Shown here piece after piece: positions 26,072 through 34,795 of a stretch of 59,500 nucleotides of DNA; positions within the stretch are counted from its first letter, which is position 1, and each line of letters starts with the position of its first letter. Source of the DNA: an uncultured Bacteroidales bacterium. Lineage in GTDB: Bacteria; Bacteroidota; Bacteroidia; Bacteroidales; P3. Both the position numbers and the translations under genes were made by a program. The stretch covers positions 1-59,500 of the forward strand of contig ONLQ01000009.1 of NCBI GenBank assembly GCA_900318665.1. The letters are read 5' to 3'. Below the pieces are notes generated by a model. The model did not search any database. It was not told where the DNA came from and was given only the letters and a program-made list of their open reading frames with translations.

Positions 26072-26824
26072 TTAAATTCGCTCTATCTCGTCGGCACGCA
26101 ACCAGCCATTGTTGCCATCGGCAATGCGTATGCGTGACCAGTCGCCGAGAGTCTCCTCAACCCTGACTTTCGTGCCTTCGTGAAGAGTGAACTTGTCGTT
26201 GCTACCGCCATCGGGCGACGATTTGACCGTTGCCATGGCACGCATCACCACCGCATCTTTATGACTGCTTGCATTATGTCCCGACTGGACAGCGCAGCCA
26301 ACAACCACGAGCATCAACACCACTGCCAGCACACTGGCTATCAACGTTGCTCGGCGCTGACGTAACTCGCTAGAGAGCAGGAACCACACAACGCATACAC
26401 CCACCAACAAAATCATAAGCAACAGAAGGCCATACCACTGTTGCGGAGAGAAAAGCATCACAAGTCGCTGCCACCACAACGAGACGAGAGGCTGCGGCAG
26501 TTGCTCTATATGGTCCTGTGTGCGACTATAGCATAGTTCCAAATTTTCGCGTGTGTCCTTGTCTGACGGATTCAAACGCTTTGCACGCTCGAAATTGACT
26601 ATTGCCAATCCAAGTTCGTTCATGCGAAAATAGGCACAGCCCAAATTATAATATACCTCGTGCGACTCAACGCCATCGGCAATCAGGCCCTCATAGAGTT
26701 CGGCAGCCTGACGATAGTTTTCCTGCTTATAGGCTTCGTCGGCCTGCATTTTGACATCGTTCTGCGCAACAAGCCACACTGGCATAAACGCCACAAATAG
26801 AAATATAAAGATATTGTTTTTCAT
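26072..26824 (-). CDS. batE: BatE: TPR and SH3 domain membrane protein
   Basis: A 250-residue protein, last in the bat operon. It has a signal sequence (residues 1-20), two or three tetratricopeptide repeats (about 22-100; ADEAYKQENYRQAAELYEGLI, YYNLGCAYFRMNELGLAIVNFERA), two membrane helices (about 133-185) and a C-terminal SH3-like domain (DGSNDK-type start, ending NGWLRADEIERI). This is the usual BatE architecture. With BatB and BatC it is thought to form a periplasmic complex that aids tolerance of oxygen or envelope stress in Bacteroides, though the mechanism is not settled. It is 34 bases from batD. Confidence 0.9.
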   Translation of the reverse strand: MKNNIFIFLFVAFMPVWLVAQNDVKMQADEAYKQENYRQAAELYEGLIADGVESHEVYYNLGCAYFRMNELGLAIVNFERAKRLNPSDKDTRENLELCYSRTQDHIEQLPQPLVSLWWQRLVMLFSPQQWYGLLLLMILLVGVCVVWFLLSSELRQRRATLIASVLAVVLMLVVVGCAVQSGHNASSHKDAVVMRAMATVKSSPDGGSNDKFTLHEGTKVRVEETLGDWSRIRIADGNNGWLRADEIERI

Positions 26825-26858
26825 AACTATCGAATCACTTTTTGACCTTTCTCATAAA

Positions 26859-28715
26859 TTAGAGCGAAGCAATCATTTCGAGAGCCTCATCGTAGATTTG
26901 CTGCTTTTTCGAGGCGCTATCGCCGGGAGCGAAACGGGCGAAATCGACATCAGCAAGGGTCTGCAAAATCAATTTCTGTTTGTCCTCGTCAATCTGTCGA
27001 GATGCAAGTATATCGCGCACAGTGTCGGACGAAAGCGTGGAAAGCGGAATATTGTATTTGTCGGCAAGGCAGCCCCAGATAGCCTTGTAAATCTCCTCAT
27101 AGAAGGCATTATCGTTTCCGTCCTTGAGGTGCTTTGCAGCCTGTTTCAATCGACGTCTGGCCTCGCGAGTGGCACGACGCAAACGCATTCCAGCCACATC
27201 CTTGCGTGCGGCCTGACGTTTGCGGCCAACGGCAACCGTGACAACACTTGCCACCACTATCAGCACCAGCCCCGTCCAAAACCACCATGCAGGACTTGCC
27301 GAGCGACCTTTCTGACCGAAACCAGCGTTGCCCGTCTTGATGTAATTTATATCGCTATTAATCAGTTTCACATCGGTTTTAGCCGAACTGACGTTCTGCA
27401 TAGCATTGGCGTCGCCCTTTGCAACCTTGAGAGGCACCGCAGCAACTTTCTTGGTAACATATTGCCCGCTTGCGGGATTGAAATACACAAACGAGAAATC
27501 GGGTATCTCGTATTCGCCTTGTGTGCGAGGAATGACAACCCACTCGTAGGTACGGCTGCCGCTGATGCCGCCGTCGTTGCGGTTTATCTTGTCCTTCACC
27601 TGCGGGTCGTAAACCTCAAAAGCATTGGAGAGGTTGAGTTGCGGCTCGTTGATTAGCATCAGGTTGCCACTACCACTGATAGTAATTTTATACGTAATAG
27701 CCTCGTTTGCCTTGACCTCGGCATTATCCACGCCACCCGACACATCGAAACTGCCCACCGCTCCGTAAAAGCCATCGGGTGCAGGAGGCAGCGGCTTTAC
27801 ATTAACATTGATAGCGTTGGAAGTCAGATGCTTCTGCACAGCCTGTTGTGGATTGAAGAATGGGTCGTCGAAGAGGTCCCATATAGTCCCCGTGCGACGA
27901 CGCTGCTGCTGGACAAGAGCCAGCACGTCAAGGTTGAGAGGTTCTATTTTCAGATGACCACTTTCCTGTGCAAAAAGAGCGCCGCGACGGATTTCCGCCA
28001 CCATGTATCGGCGCCCATCAATAGTTTCCTCGTATTGTTTTATCTGCTTGCCCTCACTCAAATCCTCGGCCCAAAAACCTTTGTTGCCAGGTAGTTTGTC
28101 TATCTGATACTGCTGCACAGGCACCTGTGTATAAATCTTATAGGATATTATGGCTTGCTCGCCTTGATAGAGATTGCTCTTATTTATCGACGCTTTGGCA
28201 AAAAGACTCTTGCTGTCTATCGTGGCAGGCTGCTGGGGCTGTGATTGTGGCTGACGCCCCCACGGGTCACCCCATCCGCCACGATTTTGTTGCTGTTGCT
28301 GAGCCTGCTGCTGTTGCGGGTTGCCCTTTTCGACCTTTATTGTGAAAGGCTCGCTGCTTATGGTCTTGCCATCAACCACACACGAGGCACCTCCAACATT
28401 GAAAGTACCAATCTGGTCGGCCAAAAGCAGATAGGTGAACGTTGTGTGTGTTTCGTGGCTCACCCTTCCATTGACAACGCTCATGCTACTGCTTGTTGAT
28501 GTGCCGGGGCCGCTCAAGGTGCTGAATCCTTTGAACGAAGGACCTTTGAAATTGCTGGCACGGTCGTTGACTTCAAAGCGCACAGTAAACTGCTGCCCTT
28601 CGCTCACCGTTGCAGGCGCCATAACACGAAGAGTTTGCGCCTGCAGACTTGACGCGGTAGCGACTGCAATGATAGCCAGGACTATGAACGACAATATTTG
28701 CCTTATTCTTTTCAT
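26859..28715 (-). CDS. batD: BatD: aerotolerance-operon periplasmic/membrane protein
   Basis: A 618-residue protein with a signal peptide (ending SLQAQ), three Ig-like beta domains typical of BatD (LRVMAPATVSEGQQFTVRFEV; FAKASINKSNLYQGEQAIISYKIY; SFDVSGGVDNAEVKANEAITYKITISGSGN), one membrane helix (about 473-497) and a cytoplasmic tail rich in basic residues. A Gln-rich segment of about 30 residues lies between the first two domains (about 135-168). Length and layout match the family. The exact binding partners are not known from sequence. Confidence 0.93.
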   Translation of the reverse strand: MKRIRQILSFIVLAIIAVATASSLQAQTLRVMAPATVSEGQQFTVRFEVNDRASNFKGPSFKGFSTLSGPGTSTSSSMSVVNGRVSHETHTTFTYLLLADQIGTFNVGGASCVVDGKTISSEPFTIKVEKGNPQQQQAQQQQQNRGGWGDPWGRQPQSQPQQPATIDSKSLFAKASINKSNLYQGEQAIISYKIYTQVPVQQYQIDKLPGNKGFWAEDLSEGKQIKQYEETIDGRRYMVAEIRRGALFAQESGHLKIEPLNLDVLALVQQQRRRTGTIWDLFDDPFFNPQQAVQKHLTSNAINVNVKPLPPAPDGFYGAVGSFDVSGGVDNAEVKANEAITYKITISGSGNLMLINEPQLNLSNAFEVYDPQVKDKINRNDGGISGSRTYEWVVIPRTQGEYEIPDFSFVYFNPASGQYVTKKVAAVPLKVAKGDANAMQNVSSAKTDVKLINSDINYIKTGNAGFGQKGRSASPAWWFWTGLVLIVVASVVTVAVGRKRQAARKDVAGMRLRRATREARRRLKQAAKHLKDGNDNAFYEEIYKAIWGCLADKYNIPLSTLSSDTVRDILASRQIDEDKQKLILQTLADVDFARFAPGDSASKKQQIYDEALEMIASL

Positions 28716-28757
28716 ATTTAAGTATATGGTATTAAAATCTACTCTGCATTATCAAGA

Positions 28758-29549
28758 CTACCAGTCTTTCTCTATTCTGCCAGCACGCACAGGCACCGCG
28801 GCACGCTGTTGCTCTTTGAGGGTCTTTTTCTCGTTGTTCTGCACAGCCTCAAGCAGTCGCTCGGCATCTTTCTGCTGCTGGCTTTTCTGCTGGCCGCTAT
28901 TCTGCTGTTTGCGCTGTTGCTGGTCTTGGTTTTGCTGATTTTGTTGCTGATTCTGCTGCTGTTGGTTCTGTTGGTCCTGCTGATTTTGCTGGTCCTTGTT
29001 CTGCTGACCCTGCTGTTGCTGATTCTGCTGGTTTTGGTTCTTGTTTTGGTCTTGATTGTTCTGTCCCCCGCCCTTCTGCTGTTGCTGTGCCTGCTGTAGG
29101 AGTTTCTGTGCATATGAAAGGTTGTAGCGGGTGTCCTCGTTCTTGGGGTCGAGCATCAACGCCTGCTTGTAGTCATCTACAGCCTGTTGGAAATGCTGCA
29201 TACCATTGGCACGGTCTTTCAGTCCTGCCTGCAAATGGCTGTTGCCGGCATTATGAAGCACCTGCCGACGCTGCGAGTTAGAAAGCGAAGGATTCTGCAA
29301 GGCCTTGTCGTAGTGCTGTATAGCCTCGTCGTAGTTTTTCTGACGATACATTGCATTGCCTTGGTTGTAGTGAGCCTTATAGTAGGTGCTGTCGAGCGAT
29401 AGAGCACGCTGATAGGCGGTCTGTGCATCGTCGTAGCGCTCTTGCTTATAGGCTCGGTTGCCTTTGCGCACCTCACGCCTCACATCGGCAGTCTGGGCCG
29501 ACAGCGAAATGGTTGTAAAAAGAAACAAAAGAACTATTATGCGTTTCAT
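28758..29549 (-). CDS. batC: BatC: TPR protein with long Gln/Asn-rich tail
   Basis: A 263-residue exported TPR protein: signal peptide (1-18, ending SLSAQ), four TPR-type helices pairs (about 20-160, such as GNRAYKQERYDDAQTAYQRAL and YNQGNAMYRQKNYDEAIQHYDKAL), then roughly 75 residues composed almost only of Gln, Asn, Asp and Lys (about 160-235), and a short charged C-terminus ending KDW. BatC proteins of Bacteroides also carry Gln/Asn-rich tails, but this one is long. The DNA encoding it is a degenerate repeat of CAG/CAA and AAC/AAT codons. The gene sits between batB (15 bases) and batD (42 bases). Confidence 0.9.
   Translation of the reverse strand: MKRIIVLLFLFTTISLSAQTADVRREVRKGNRAYKQERYDDAQTAYQRALSLDSTYYKAHYNQGNAMYRQKNYDEAIQHYDKALQNPSLSNSQRRQVLHNAGNSHLQAGLKDRANGMQHFQQAVDDYKQALMLDPKNEDTRYNLSYAQKLLQQAQQQQKGGGQNNQDQNKNQNQQNQQQQGQQNKDQQNQQDQQNQQQQNQQQNQQNQDQQQRKQQNSGQQKSQQQKDAERLLEAVQNNEKKTLKEQQRAAVPVRAGRIEKDW
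28865..29095 (-). repeat. Low-complexity Gln/Asn codon repeat in batC
   Basis: A tract of roughly 230 bases in which nearly every codon is for Gln or Asn, with scattered Asp and Lys. Short direct repeats recur throughout (on the plus strand ttctgctg, ttgctgatt, ttggt). Such tracts are prone to slippage in multiples of 3, so length may vary among strains. Confidence 0.85.
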
Positions 29550-29564
29550 AGCAATACTTGATAA

Positions 29565-30623
29565 TTAATCGCGCGACAGAAAACCTTTCCAATCTATCTT
29601 GCGATTGCGACGTTCAAAGAAAAGCACCTCGAGAATTAGGCACACGAGTGCCGCAACAAGAGGATACTGATACTGACTTTCATATTCGGCAAAAAGTGCC
29701 TCCTCCATATTGTCCTTATCCAGTTTCGAGATACGTTTCACTATCTCATCGAAACCAGCATTGACACTACCGGCACGCACATACACACCTTTTCCCGCAT
29801 GGGCTATGTCGGTAAGCATCGACTCGTTGAGATGCGTCATGACCACATTGCCCTCGCCGTCCTGCTTGTAGCCAGTGCGCTGTCCGGCACGATTATAGAC
29901 AGGTATCGGTGCGCCATCGGGCATACCCATGCCAATGGTGCAGACCATCACTCCCTCATCGGCGGCACGCGAAGCGGCCCCTACGGCATCGTCCTCAAAG
30001 TTCTCGCCGTCGGAAATCACTATTATGGCACGACTGTTGGTCTTGACCCATTCGTGGTCTTCGTCGCCATAGCCAAGCGAGGCCATCGCCTTGTCAATAG
30101 CATCGCCTATGGCTGTGCCCTGCGAAGAGATAAGGTTGCAATCTATCTGGTCGAGGAACAAGCGTGTGGCGCTATAATCGTTGGTGAGAGGCATCTGCAC
30201 GTAACTGCTGCCTGCAAAGACAACGAGCGACACCCTGTCGCCTGCCATTTTGCTCATCAGATTGGTAACAACGCGTTTGGCACGTTCAAGACGATTGGGT
30301 TGCAAATCCTCTGCCATCATGCTGTTGCTGATGTCGAGGCAGATGGCCAGGTCGCTACCCATTCGCTCGCCTTTCACCATCTTGCTGCCACGCTGCGGAT
30401 TGGCCAATGCCACAATGAGAAAAGCCATTGCCAAAAGGCAGAGCGACATCTTGAATACGGGACGCCACGACGACTCGTCGGGAATAAGACGGCCAAACAT
30501 GCTGTCGTCGGCAAAACGCAGCAGACGGCGACGACGCAGATGACGCATCAGCAGCCACACCGCCAGCAGAACAGGCACTGCAAGCAGAAGCCATAGATAT
30601 TGTGAATGTTGGAAATGAAGCAT
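29565..30623 (-). CDS. batB: BatB: membrane VWA-domain protein
   Basis: A 352-residue protein with two N-terminal membrane helices (about 10-27 and 55-75), a von Willebrand factor A domain (about 90-290) and a C-terminal helix (about 328-345). The metal-ion-dependent adhesion site is present in the form DISNS (motif DxSxS) within ICLDISNSMMAEDL, with Thr in SSQGTAIGDAI and Asp in VIISDGENFEDD. The VWA domain faces the periplasm and is expected to bind protein partners through Mg2+. Confidence 0.93.
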   Translation of the reverse strand: MLHFQHSQYLWLLLAVPVLLAVWLLMRHLRRRRLLRFADDSMFGRLIPDESSWRPVFKMSLCLLAMAFLIVALANPQRGSKMVKGERMGSDLAICLDISNSMMAEDLQPNRLERAKRVVTNLMSKMAGDRVSLVVFAGSSYVQMPLTNDYSATRLFLDQIDCNLISSQGTAIGDAIDKAMASLGYGDEDHEWVKTNSRAIIVISDGENFEDDAVGAASRAADEGVMVCTIGMGMPDGAPIPVYNRAGQRTGYKQDGEGNVVMTHLNESMLTDIAHAGKGVYVRAGSVNAGFDEIVKRISKLDKDNMEEALFAEYESQYQYPLVAALVCLILEVLFFERRNRKIDWKGFLSRD

Positions 30624-30684
30624 GATAAAGTGATGTTCGGATAATTGGGGTTGAATATTCGGACGGAATATGTTTAAACTATCC

Positions 30685-31677
30685 CTACTGACGGAAATAT
30701 AGCAGGCTGAGCAGCAACTCGGTCAGGAATGCGGCGATGGCCAGCAATAGGAATGGAAGGAACTCGTCTTTGGTCTGCGCATACTGCGTCACATCGACCT
30801 TGCTTTTCTCCATGCCGTCAATCTGGTCGAAAATGCTTTTGAGCGATTTCTTGTTGGTGGCACGAAAATACTGTCCGTCGTTGGTGCTCTGCGCCATACG
30901 GGTCAGCAATGGCTCGTCAATCTCAACATCGATATTCTGATAAACCGTGCGGCAAAATTGGTCTTTGAACGGGAAAGGTGCTTTGCCCATAGAACCCACG
31001 CCTATGGTGTAGAGACGTATGTTGTAGAGTGCCGCTATCTCGGCGGCATTCTGAGGGTCAACGGAACCCATATTGTTAACGCCATCGGTGAGCAGAATGA
31101 TTACCTTGCTCTTGGCCTCGCTATCCTTTATGCGGTTGATTGCCGTTGCCAATCCGTCGCCTATGGCGGTACCGTCCTTTATGTTGCCACTCTTCACCTT
31201 GCCCACCTGCTGCAACAGAACATGGTGGTCGATGGTCAGCGGCACCTGCGTGAACGCCTCGCCAGCAAACACCACAAGACCTATGCGGTCATCCTTGCGC
31301 CCGTTGATGAAGTCGGCAGCCACGTTCTTGGCGGCTTCCAGACGGTTGGGGCGGAAATCTTCGGCAAGCATACTGCCGCTGACGTCCATTGCGAGCACTA
31401 TGTCTATGCCCTCTACCCGCATCTCCTGACGGCTCAACTGACTCTGCGGACGTGCCAGCGCTACGATGACGGCCGCCACAGCCACAAGGCGCAGGATGTA
31501 AGGCAGATGCTGCAAGCGCTGACGGAGACTCTTGCTGTGGGTGTCGAACAAGTCCATAGTGGAAATCTGCAATGCGGCACGCTGTTTGCGATAGCGCAGC
31601 ACATACCACACTATCATCAGCGGCAGCACCAGCAGGAACCACAGCACCCATCCGTTGGCAAATATTAAGTTATTCAT
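30685..31677 (-). CDS. batA: BatA: membrane VWA-domain protein
   Basis: A 330-residue protein with the same layout as BatB: N-terminal helices (about 8-25 and 60-78), a VWA domain with MIDAS motif DVSGS (LAMDVSGSMLAEDF), Thr in KDGTAIGDGL and Asp in ILLTDGVNNMG, and a last membrane helix (about 307-325). BatA and BatB are ancient paralogues, sharing AEDFxPNRLExAK-type sequence after the MIDAS. The start overlaps the stop of the upstream gene by 4 bases. Confidence 0.93.
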   Translation of the reverse strand: MNNLIFANGWVLWFLLVLPLMIVWYVLRYRKQRAALQISTMDLFDTHSKSLRQRLQHLPYILRLVAVAAVIVALARPQSQLSRQEMRVEGIDIVLAMDVSGSMLAEDFRPNRLEAAKNVAADFINGRKDDRIGLVVFAGEAFTQVPLTIDHHVLLQQVGKVKSGNIKDGTAIGDGLATAINRIKDSEAKSKVIILLTDGVNNMGSVDPQNAAEIAALYNIRLYTIGVGSMGKAPFPFKDQFCRTVYQNIDVEIDEPLLTRMAQSTNDGQYFRATNKKSLKSIFDQIDGMEKSKVDVTQYAQTKDEFLPFLLLAIAAFLTELLLSLLYFRQ

Positions 31678-32570
31678 TGATTCTCCTCCTTTTCTGCCTC
31701 GTCGGATTCAGGTTTCGGGGCGGTTTGCTGAACGAATGCCACCGCGTTGCCCATAGAACGGTCGTGCTCGTAGGGCAGAGGTTCCGACTTGGCGAATTTT
31801 ACCATGTCGGCTGTGGTCAATATCTGACGCAGCATTATTTCGCGTTGGTCTGTATATATGGCTGAGCGGTGGAAAGCCTCGAGGGTCTCATCTGTGGTCA
31901 TGTCGGTAGAGAAAATGCCATGCCCCTTTTCGAGATAGCGACGCACGGCATCGGTCAACTCGGTGTAGTACTCTTTCAGTTTGCCCTGCTGCCACAACTG
32001 GCGGCGGCGCAATGCCTCCAATTCCTGCAACGCCACTTGTTCGGCTGGGATTTCGGGCTTGACAGGCACTGGCAGGATTGGCTGATTGTTGCGCACACGA
32101 CGCACCACATAAATCACTCCCACCACAAGGGCGGCAATCAGAAGTGCAAACAAAATCCAGCGGAATATCTCCCAAAAGGTGTAGCCCTCTTTCATGTATG
32201 GCGCGATATCCCTAATGTCAAGGCTGCTGGTATCTACTCCTTCAACGTCAAACACTGTGAGAAGCAGCGAGTCGGCACTGCCAATGTGCAGCCAATGCTC
32301 GCCAGCATCGAAACAGGTAAGCACCGAATTGTGCAAAATCTGCTTTGCGCCATTATTCTCAACAGTATCAAAATACTGACGCACAACCACAATCCCGTTC
32401 TGCGCCAGCATATCGGCACTCGGCAGCGAGTCCGTCAGAGGTATGGAAAGCACCACCTGGTCGCCGATGACGAAGGTCGTGGTATCGACAGAGTATGCCA
32501 TCTGGGCTCGCACCGCAGGACACAGCAGCGTCAGCACCAACAGCAAATAAATTCTTGTTGATAGTTTCAT
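31674..32570 (-). CDS. Bat-operon membrane protein between DUF58 and batA
   Basis: A 298-residue protein with a signal peptide (ending VRAQ), a periplasmic Ig-like beta domain (about 22-130), one membrane helix (about 145-168, LFALLIAALVVGVIYVV) and a cytoplasmic helical domain (RRRQLWQQGKLKEYYTELTDAVRRYLEKGHG, about 195-270) resembling that of DUF4381-type proteins, ending in an acidic tail. Proteins at this place in MoxR-Bat operons commonly have this form. Its role is not established. It overlaps batA by 4 bases and begins 3 bases after the DUF58 gene. Confidence 0.8.
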   Translation of the reverse strand: MKLSTRIYLLLVLTLLCPAVRAQMAYSVDTTTFVIGDQVVLSIPLTDSLPSADMLAQNGIVVVRQYFDTVENNGAKQILHNSVLTCFDAGEHWLHIGSADSLLLTVFDVEGVDTSSLDIRDIAPYMKEGYTFWEIFRWILFALLIAALVVGVIYVVRRVRNNQPILPVPVKPEIPAEQVALQELEALRRRQLWQQGKLKEYYTELTDAVRRYLEKGHGIFSTDMTTDETLEAFHRSAIYTDQREIMLRQILTTADMVKFAKSEPLPYEHDRSMGNAVAFVQQTAPKPESDEAEKEENQ

Positions 32571-32573
32571 AAA

Positions 32574-33446
32574 TTAACTCCTCATTTTGAACAGCATCAT
32601 CAACGGACGCACAAAGTCCTCGCCAGTGGCAAGGTCTATATGGTCGATGCCATACTTGGTCAGCAACTCGTCGTTTTGCTTCTGACGGCTCAGATAGTTC
32701 TGCCTGTAGGCATTGCGCACGGCACGGCTCGACGTGTCGATTGTGGTGGTGCGACCGCTTTCGGGGTCGGAGAACTTCGTAAGGCCTATGTCGGGCAACT
32801 CGGCTTCGCGCTGGTCAACAATGCGCATCACCGCCAGGTCGTGCTTCTTGGCTGCAATCTTCAGCGCATCGGCATATCCGCTGTCGAAGAAATCGGTAAG
32901 CAGAAAAGCCGTGCAACGCTTACGGCTCACATTGGTGAAATAGCGCAAAGCCTCGGCAAGGTTGGTGCCATTGCTCGTGGGACGGAAAGTAATGAGTTCG
33001 CGAATAATACGCAGAATATGGCTGCTTCCCTTCTTTGGCGGAATGAATTTCTCAATCTTGTCGCTGAAGAAGATGACGCCGACCTTGTCGTTGTTGGTTA
33101 TAGCGCTGAACGCCAGCGTGGCAGCCACCTCGGCAACAAGTTCTTCCTTGAACTGCCGATGGGTGCCAAAGCGGTTGCTGCCGCTCACATCAACCAAGAG
33201 CATCATTGTCAGTTCGCGCTCCTCCTCAAACACCTTTATATAAGGATGGTTGAGTCGCGCCGTGACATTCCAGTCTATGGCACGCACGTCGTCGCCATAC
33301 TGGTATTCGCGCACCTCGCTGAAAGCCATACCTCGCCCCTTGTAGGCGCTGTGATACTCGCCCGAGAACAACTGGCGCGACAGCCCGCGAGCCTTTATCT
33401 CTATCTTGCGCACCTTGCGCAAAATATCGTTTTGTTCTTCCTGCAT
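32574..33446 (-). CDS. DUF58 domain protein of the MoxR operon
   Basis: A 290-residue cytoplasmic protein. The DUF58 signature is intact: YQYGDDVRAIDWNVTARLNHPYIKVFEEERE, directly followed by a VWA-like domain with MIDAS DVSGS. No membrane helix is visible. In MoxR operons this protein is encoded next to the MoxR ATPase and is thought to act as its VWA partner. It lies 64 bases downstream of moxR and 3 bases upstream of the next gene. Confidence 0.92.
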   Translation of the reverse strand: MQEEQNDILRKVRKIEIKARGLSRQLFSGEYHSAYKGRGMAFSEVREYQYGDDVRAIDWNVTARLNHPYIKVFEEERELTMMLLVDVSGSNRFGTHRQFKEELVAEVAATLAFSAITNNDKVGVIFFSDKIEKFIPPKKGSSHILRIIRELITFRPTSNGTNLAEALRYFTNVSRKRCTAFLLTDFFDSGYADALKIAAKKHDLAVMRIVDQREAELPDIGLTKFSDPESGRTTTIDTSSRAVRNAYRQNYLSRQKQNDELLTKYGIDHIDLATGEDFVRPLMMLFKMRS

Positions 33447-33510
33447 AGTCGTTAGTCTGAAAAACAGGATTGCCTATCGTGGATTACAGATTTGCCTTGC
33501 TACGCCGGCA

Positions 33511-34506
33511 TCAGGGAACATCGACACGGTTCAGTATCTCGTTCACCATCTCTTCCGACGTGACGTTCTCGGCCTCTGCCTCGTAGGTAAGGCCCACACG
33601 GTGGCGCAGCACATCCATAGCAACTGCGCGGACATCCTCGGGAATGACATAGCCACGACGTTTCATAAAGGCATAGGCCTTTGATGCCAGAGCAAGGTTG
33701 ATACTGCCACGAGGCGACGCACCGTAACTAATCATACCTTTAAGACGCTCCAAGCCATACTGGTCGGGATAACGAGTTGCAAATATAATATCGGTAATAT
33801 AACCCTCAATCTTCTCGTCCATATAAACCTCGCGCATCACTTTGCGAGCACGCAGAATGTCAGCGGGTTTCAATATGGGCTGCTGCGTGGCAAACTCGCC
33901 AGTCAGTTGCTGATGCAGAATAGCCTGCTCCTCCTCTTTCTTCGGGTAACTTATCACAACCTTCAGCATAAAGCGGTCCACCTGTGCCTCTGGCAACGGA
34001 TAGGTACCTTCCTGCTCAATGGGGTTCTGTGTAGCCATGACGAGGAAAGGCTCTTCGAGTTTATAAGTCTCCTCTCCAATGGTCACCTGGCGTTCCTGCA
34101 TAGCCTCAAGCAGTGCGCTCTGCACCTTGGCAGGAGCACGGTTAATCTCGTCAGCAAGAATAAAGTTAGAAAAGATAGGACCTTTCTTAACGTTGAAGGA
34201 CTCCGTTTTCTGACTATAGATGAGCGTTCCCACGAGGTCGGCAGGCAGCAGGTCGGGGGTAAACTGTATGCGGCTGAACTTGGCGTCGATAGCCTTCGAC
34301 AGCGTAGTGATGGTCAGCGTCTTGGCCAAACCGGGCACACCCTCAAGCAGTATGTGTCCATTACTCAACAGTCCAATCAAAAGACTGTCTATCATGTGCT
34401 TCTGACCTACAATCTGCTTGCGCAGTTCCATAGTCAGCGCATCAACAAACGCACTTTCGCGTTCAATGCGTTCGTTCAGTTCCTGGATGTTCACTGTTTC
34501 GTTCAT
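33511..34506 (-). CDS. moxR: MoxR-family AAA+ ATPase
   Basis: A 331-residue AAA+ chaperone-like ATPase: Walker A GVPGLAKT (about residues 60-67), Walker B ILADEINRAPAKVQSALLEAMQE, sensor 1 MATQNPIE, and a C-terminal lid domain with GASPRGSINLALASKAYA. It is first in the operon, and its position with DUF58 and Bat genes defines the MRP-type MoxR subfamily. It is presumed to remodel or activate the VWA proteins. The 290-base intergenic region upstream shows no clear minus-strand TAnnTTTG element, so its promoter is unassigned. Confidence 0.95.
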   Translation of the reverse strand: MNETVNIQELNERIERESAFVDALTMELRKQIVGQKHMIDSLLIGLLSNGHILLEGVPGLAKTLTITTLSKAIDAKFSRIQFTPDLLPADLVGTLIYSQKTESFNVKKGPIFSNFILADEINRAPAKVQSALLEAMQERQVTIGEETYKLEEPFLVMATQNPIEQEGTYPLPEAQVDRFMLKVVISYPKKEEEQAILHQQLTGEFATQQPILKPADILRARKVMREVYMDEKIEGYITDIIFATRYPDQYGLERLKGMISYGASPRGSINLALASKAYAFMKRRGYVIPEDVRAVAMDVLRHRVGLTYEAEAENVTSEEMVNEILNRVDVP

Positions 34507-34795
34507 ATTAAATTAGATAGATTACATAATATTCAAAACAAAAAGAAAACGATAAGGCTTTTTTGTTTATTGTTAAAAAAAACATTTTTTAACATAAATT
34601 AGACCTTTTCATCGAACATTATAAACATTTGTATATGTTATTCCCGTAACACAACAGATATTTATGCAATATTCCCCTACTTCCTCTTCAGAACGAAAAA
34701 AAGCGGGGATAAAGGCAAATATCAAAAAAAAAATGTATTTTTGCTATTTGTTTTAGTATGATTCAAAAGAATATCTAATTAATATTAAACAATTT
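34507..34795. other. AT-rich divergent intergenic region
   Basis: This 289-base stretch separates moxR (minus) from a T9SS cargo gene (plus). It holds one plus-strand promoter element (34736-34743), A-runs and T-runs, and no open frame or RNA I recognise. Confidence 0.6.
34736..34743 (+). promoter_or_regulatory. -7 promoter element of the 34796 T9SS cargo gene
   Basis: tatttttg fits TAnnTTTG, 52 bases before the ATG. The region upstream is A-rich without a clear -33 TTG. Confidence 0.6.

Noticed and set aside
28865-29095. CRISPR-like short repeats
   Set aside because: The repeats are Gln/Asn codons within an open frame, with no constant repeat or unique spacers.
32640-33455. A 271-codon plus-strand frame opposite the DUF58 gene, with similar long frames opposite batA and batB
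   Set aside because: All are shadows of clear minus-strand genes of the Bat operon; none has a promoter, signal or family match.
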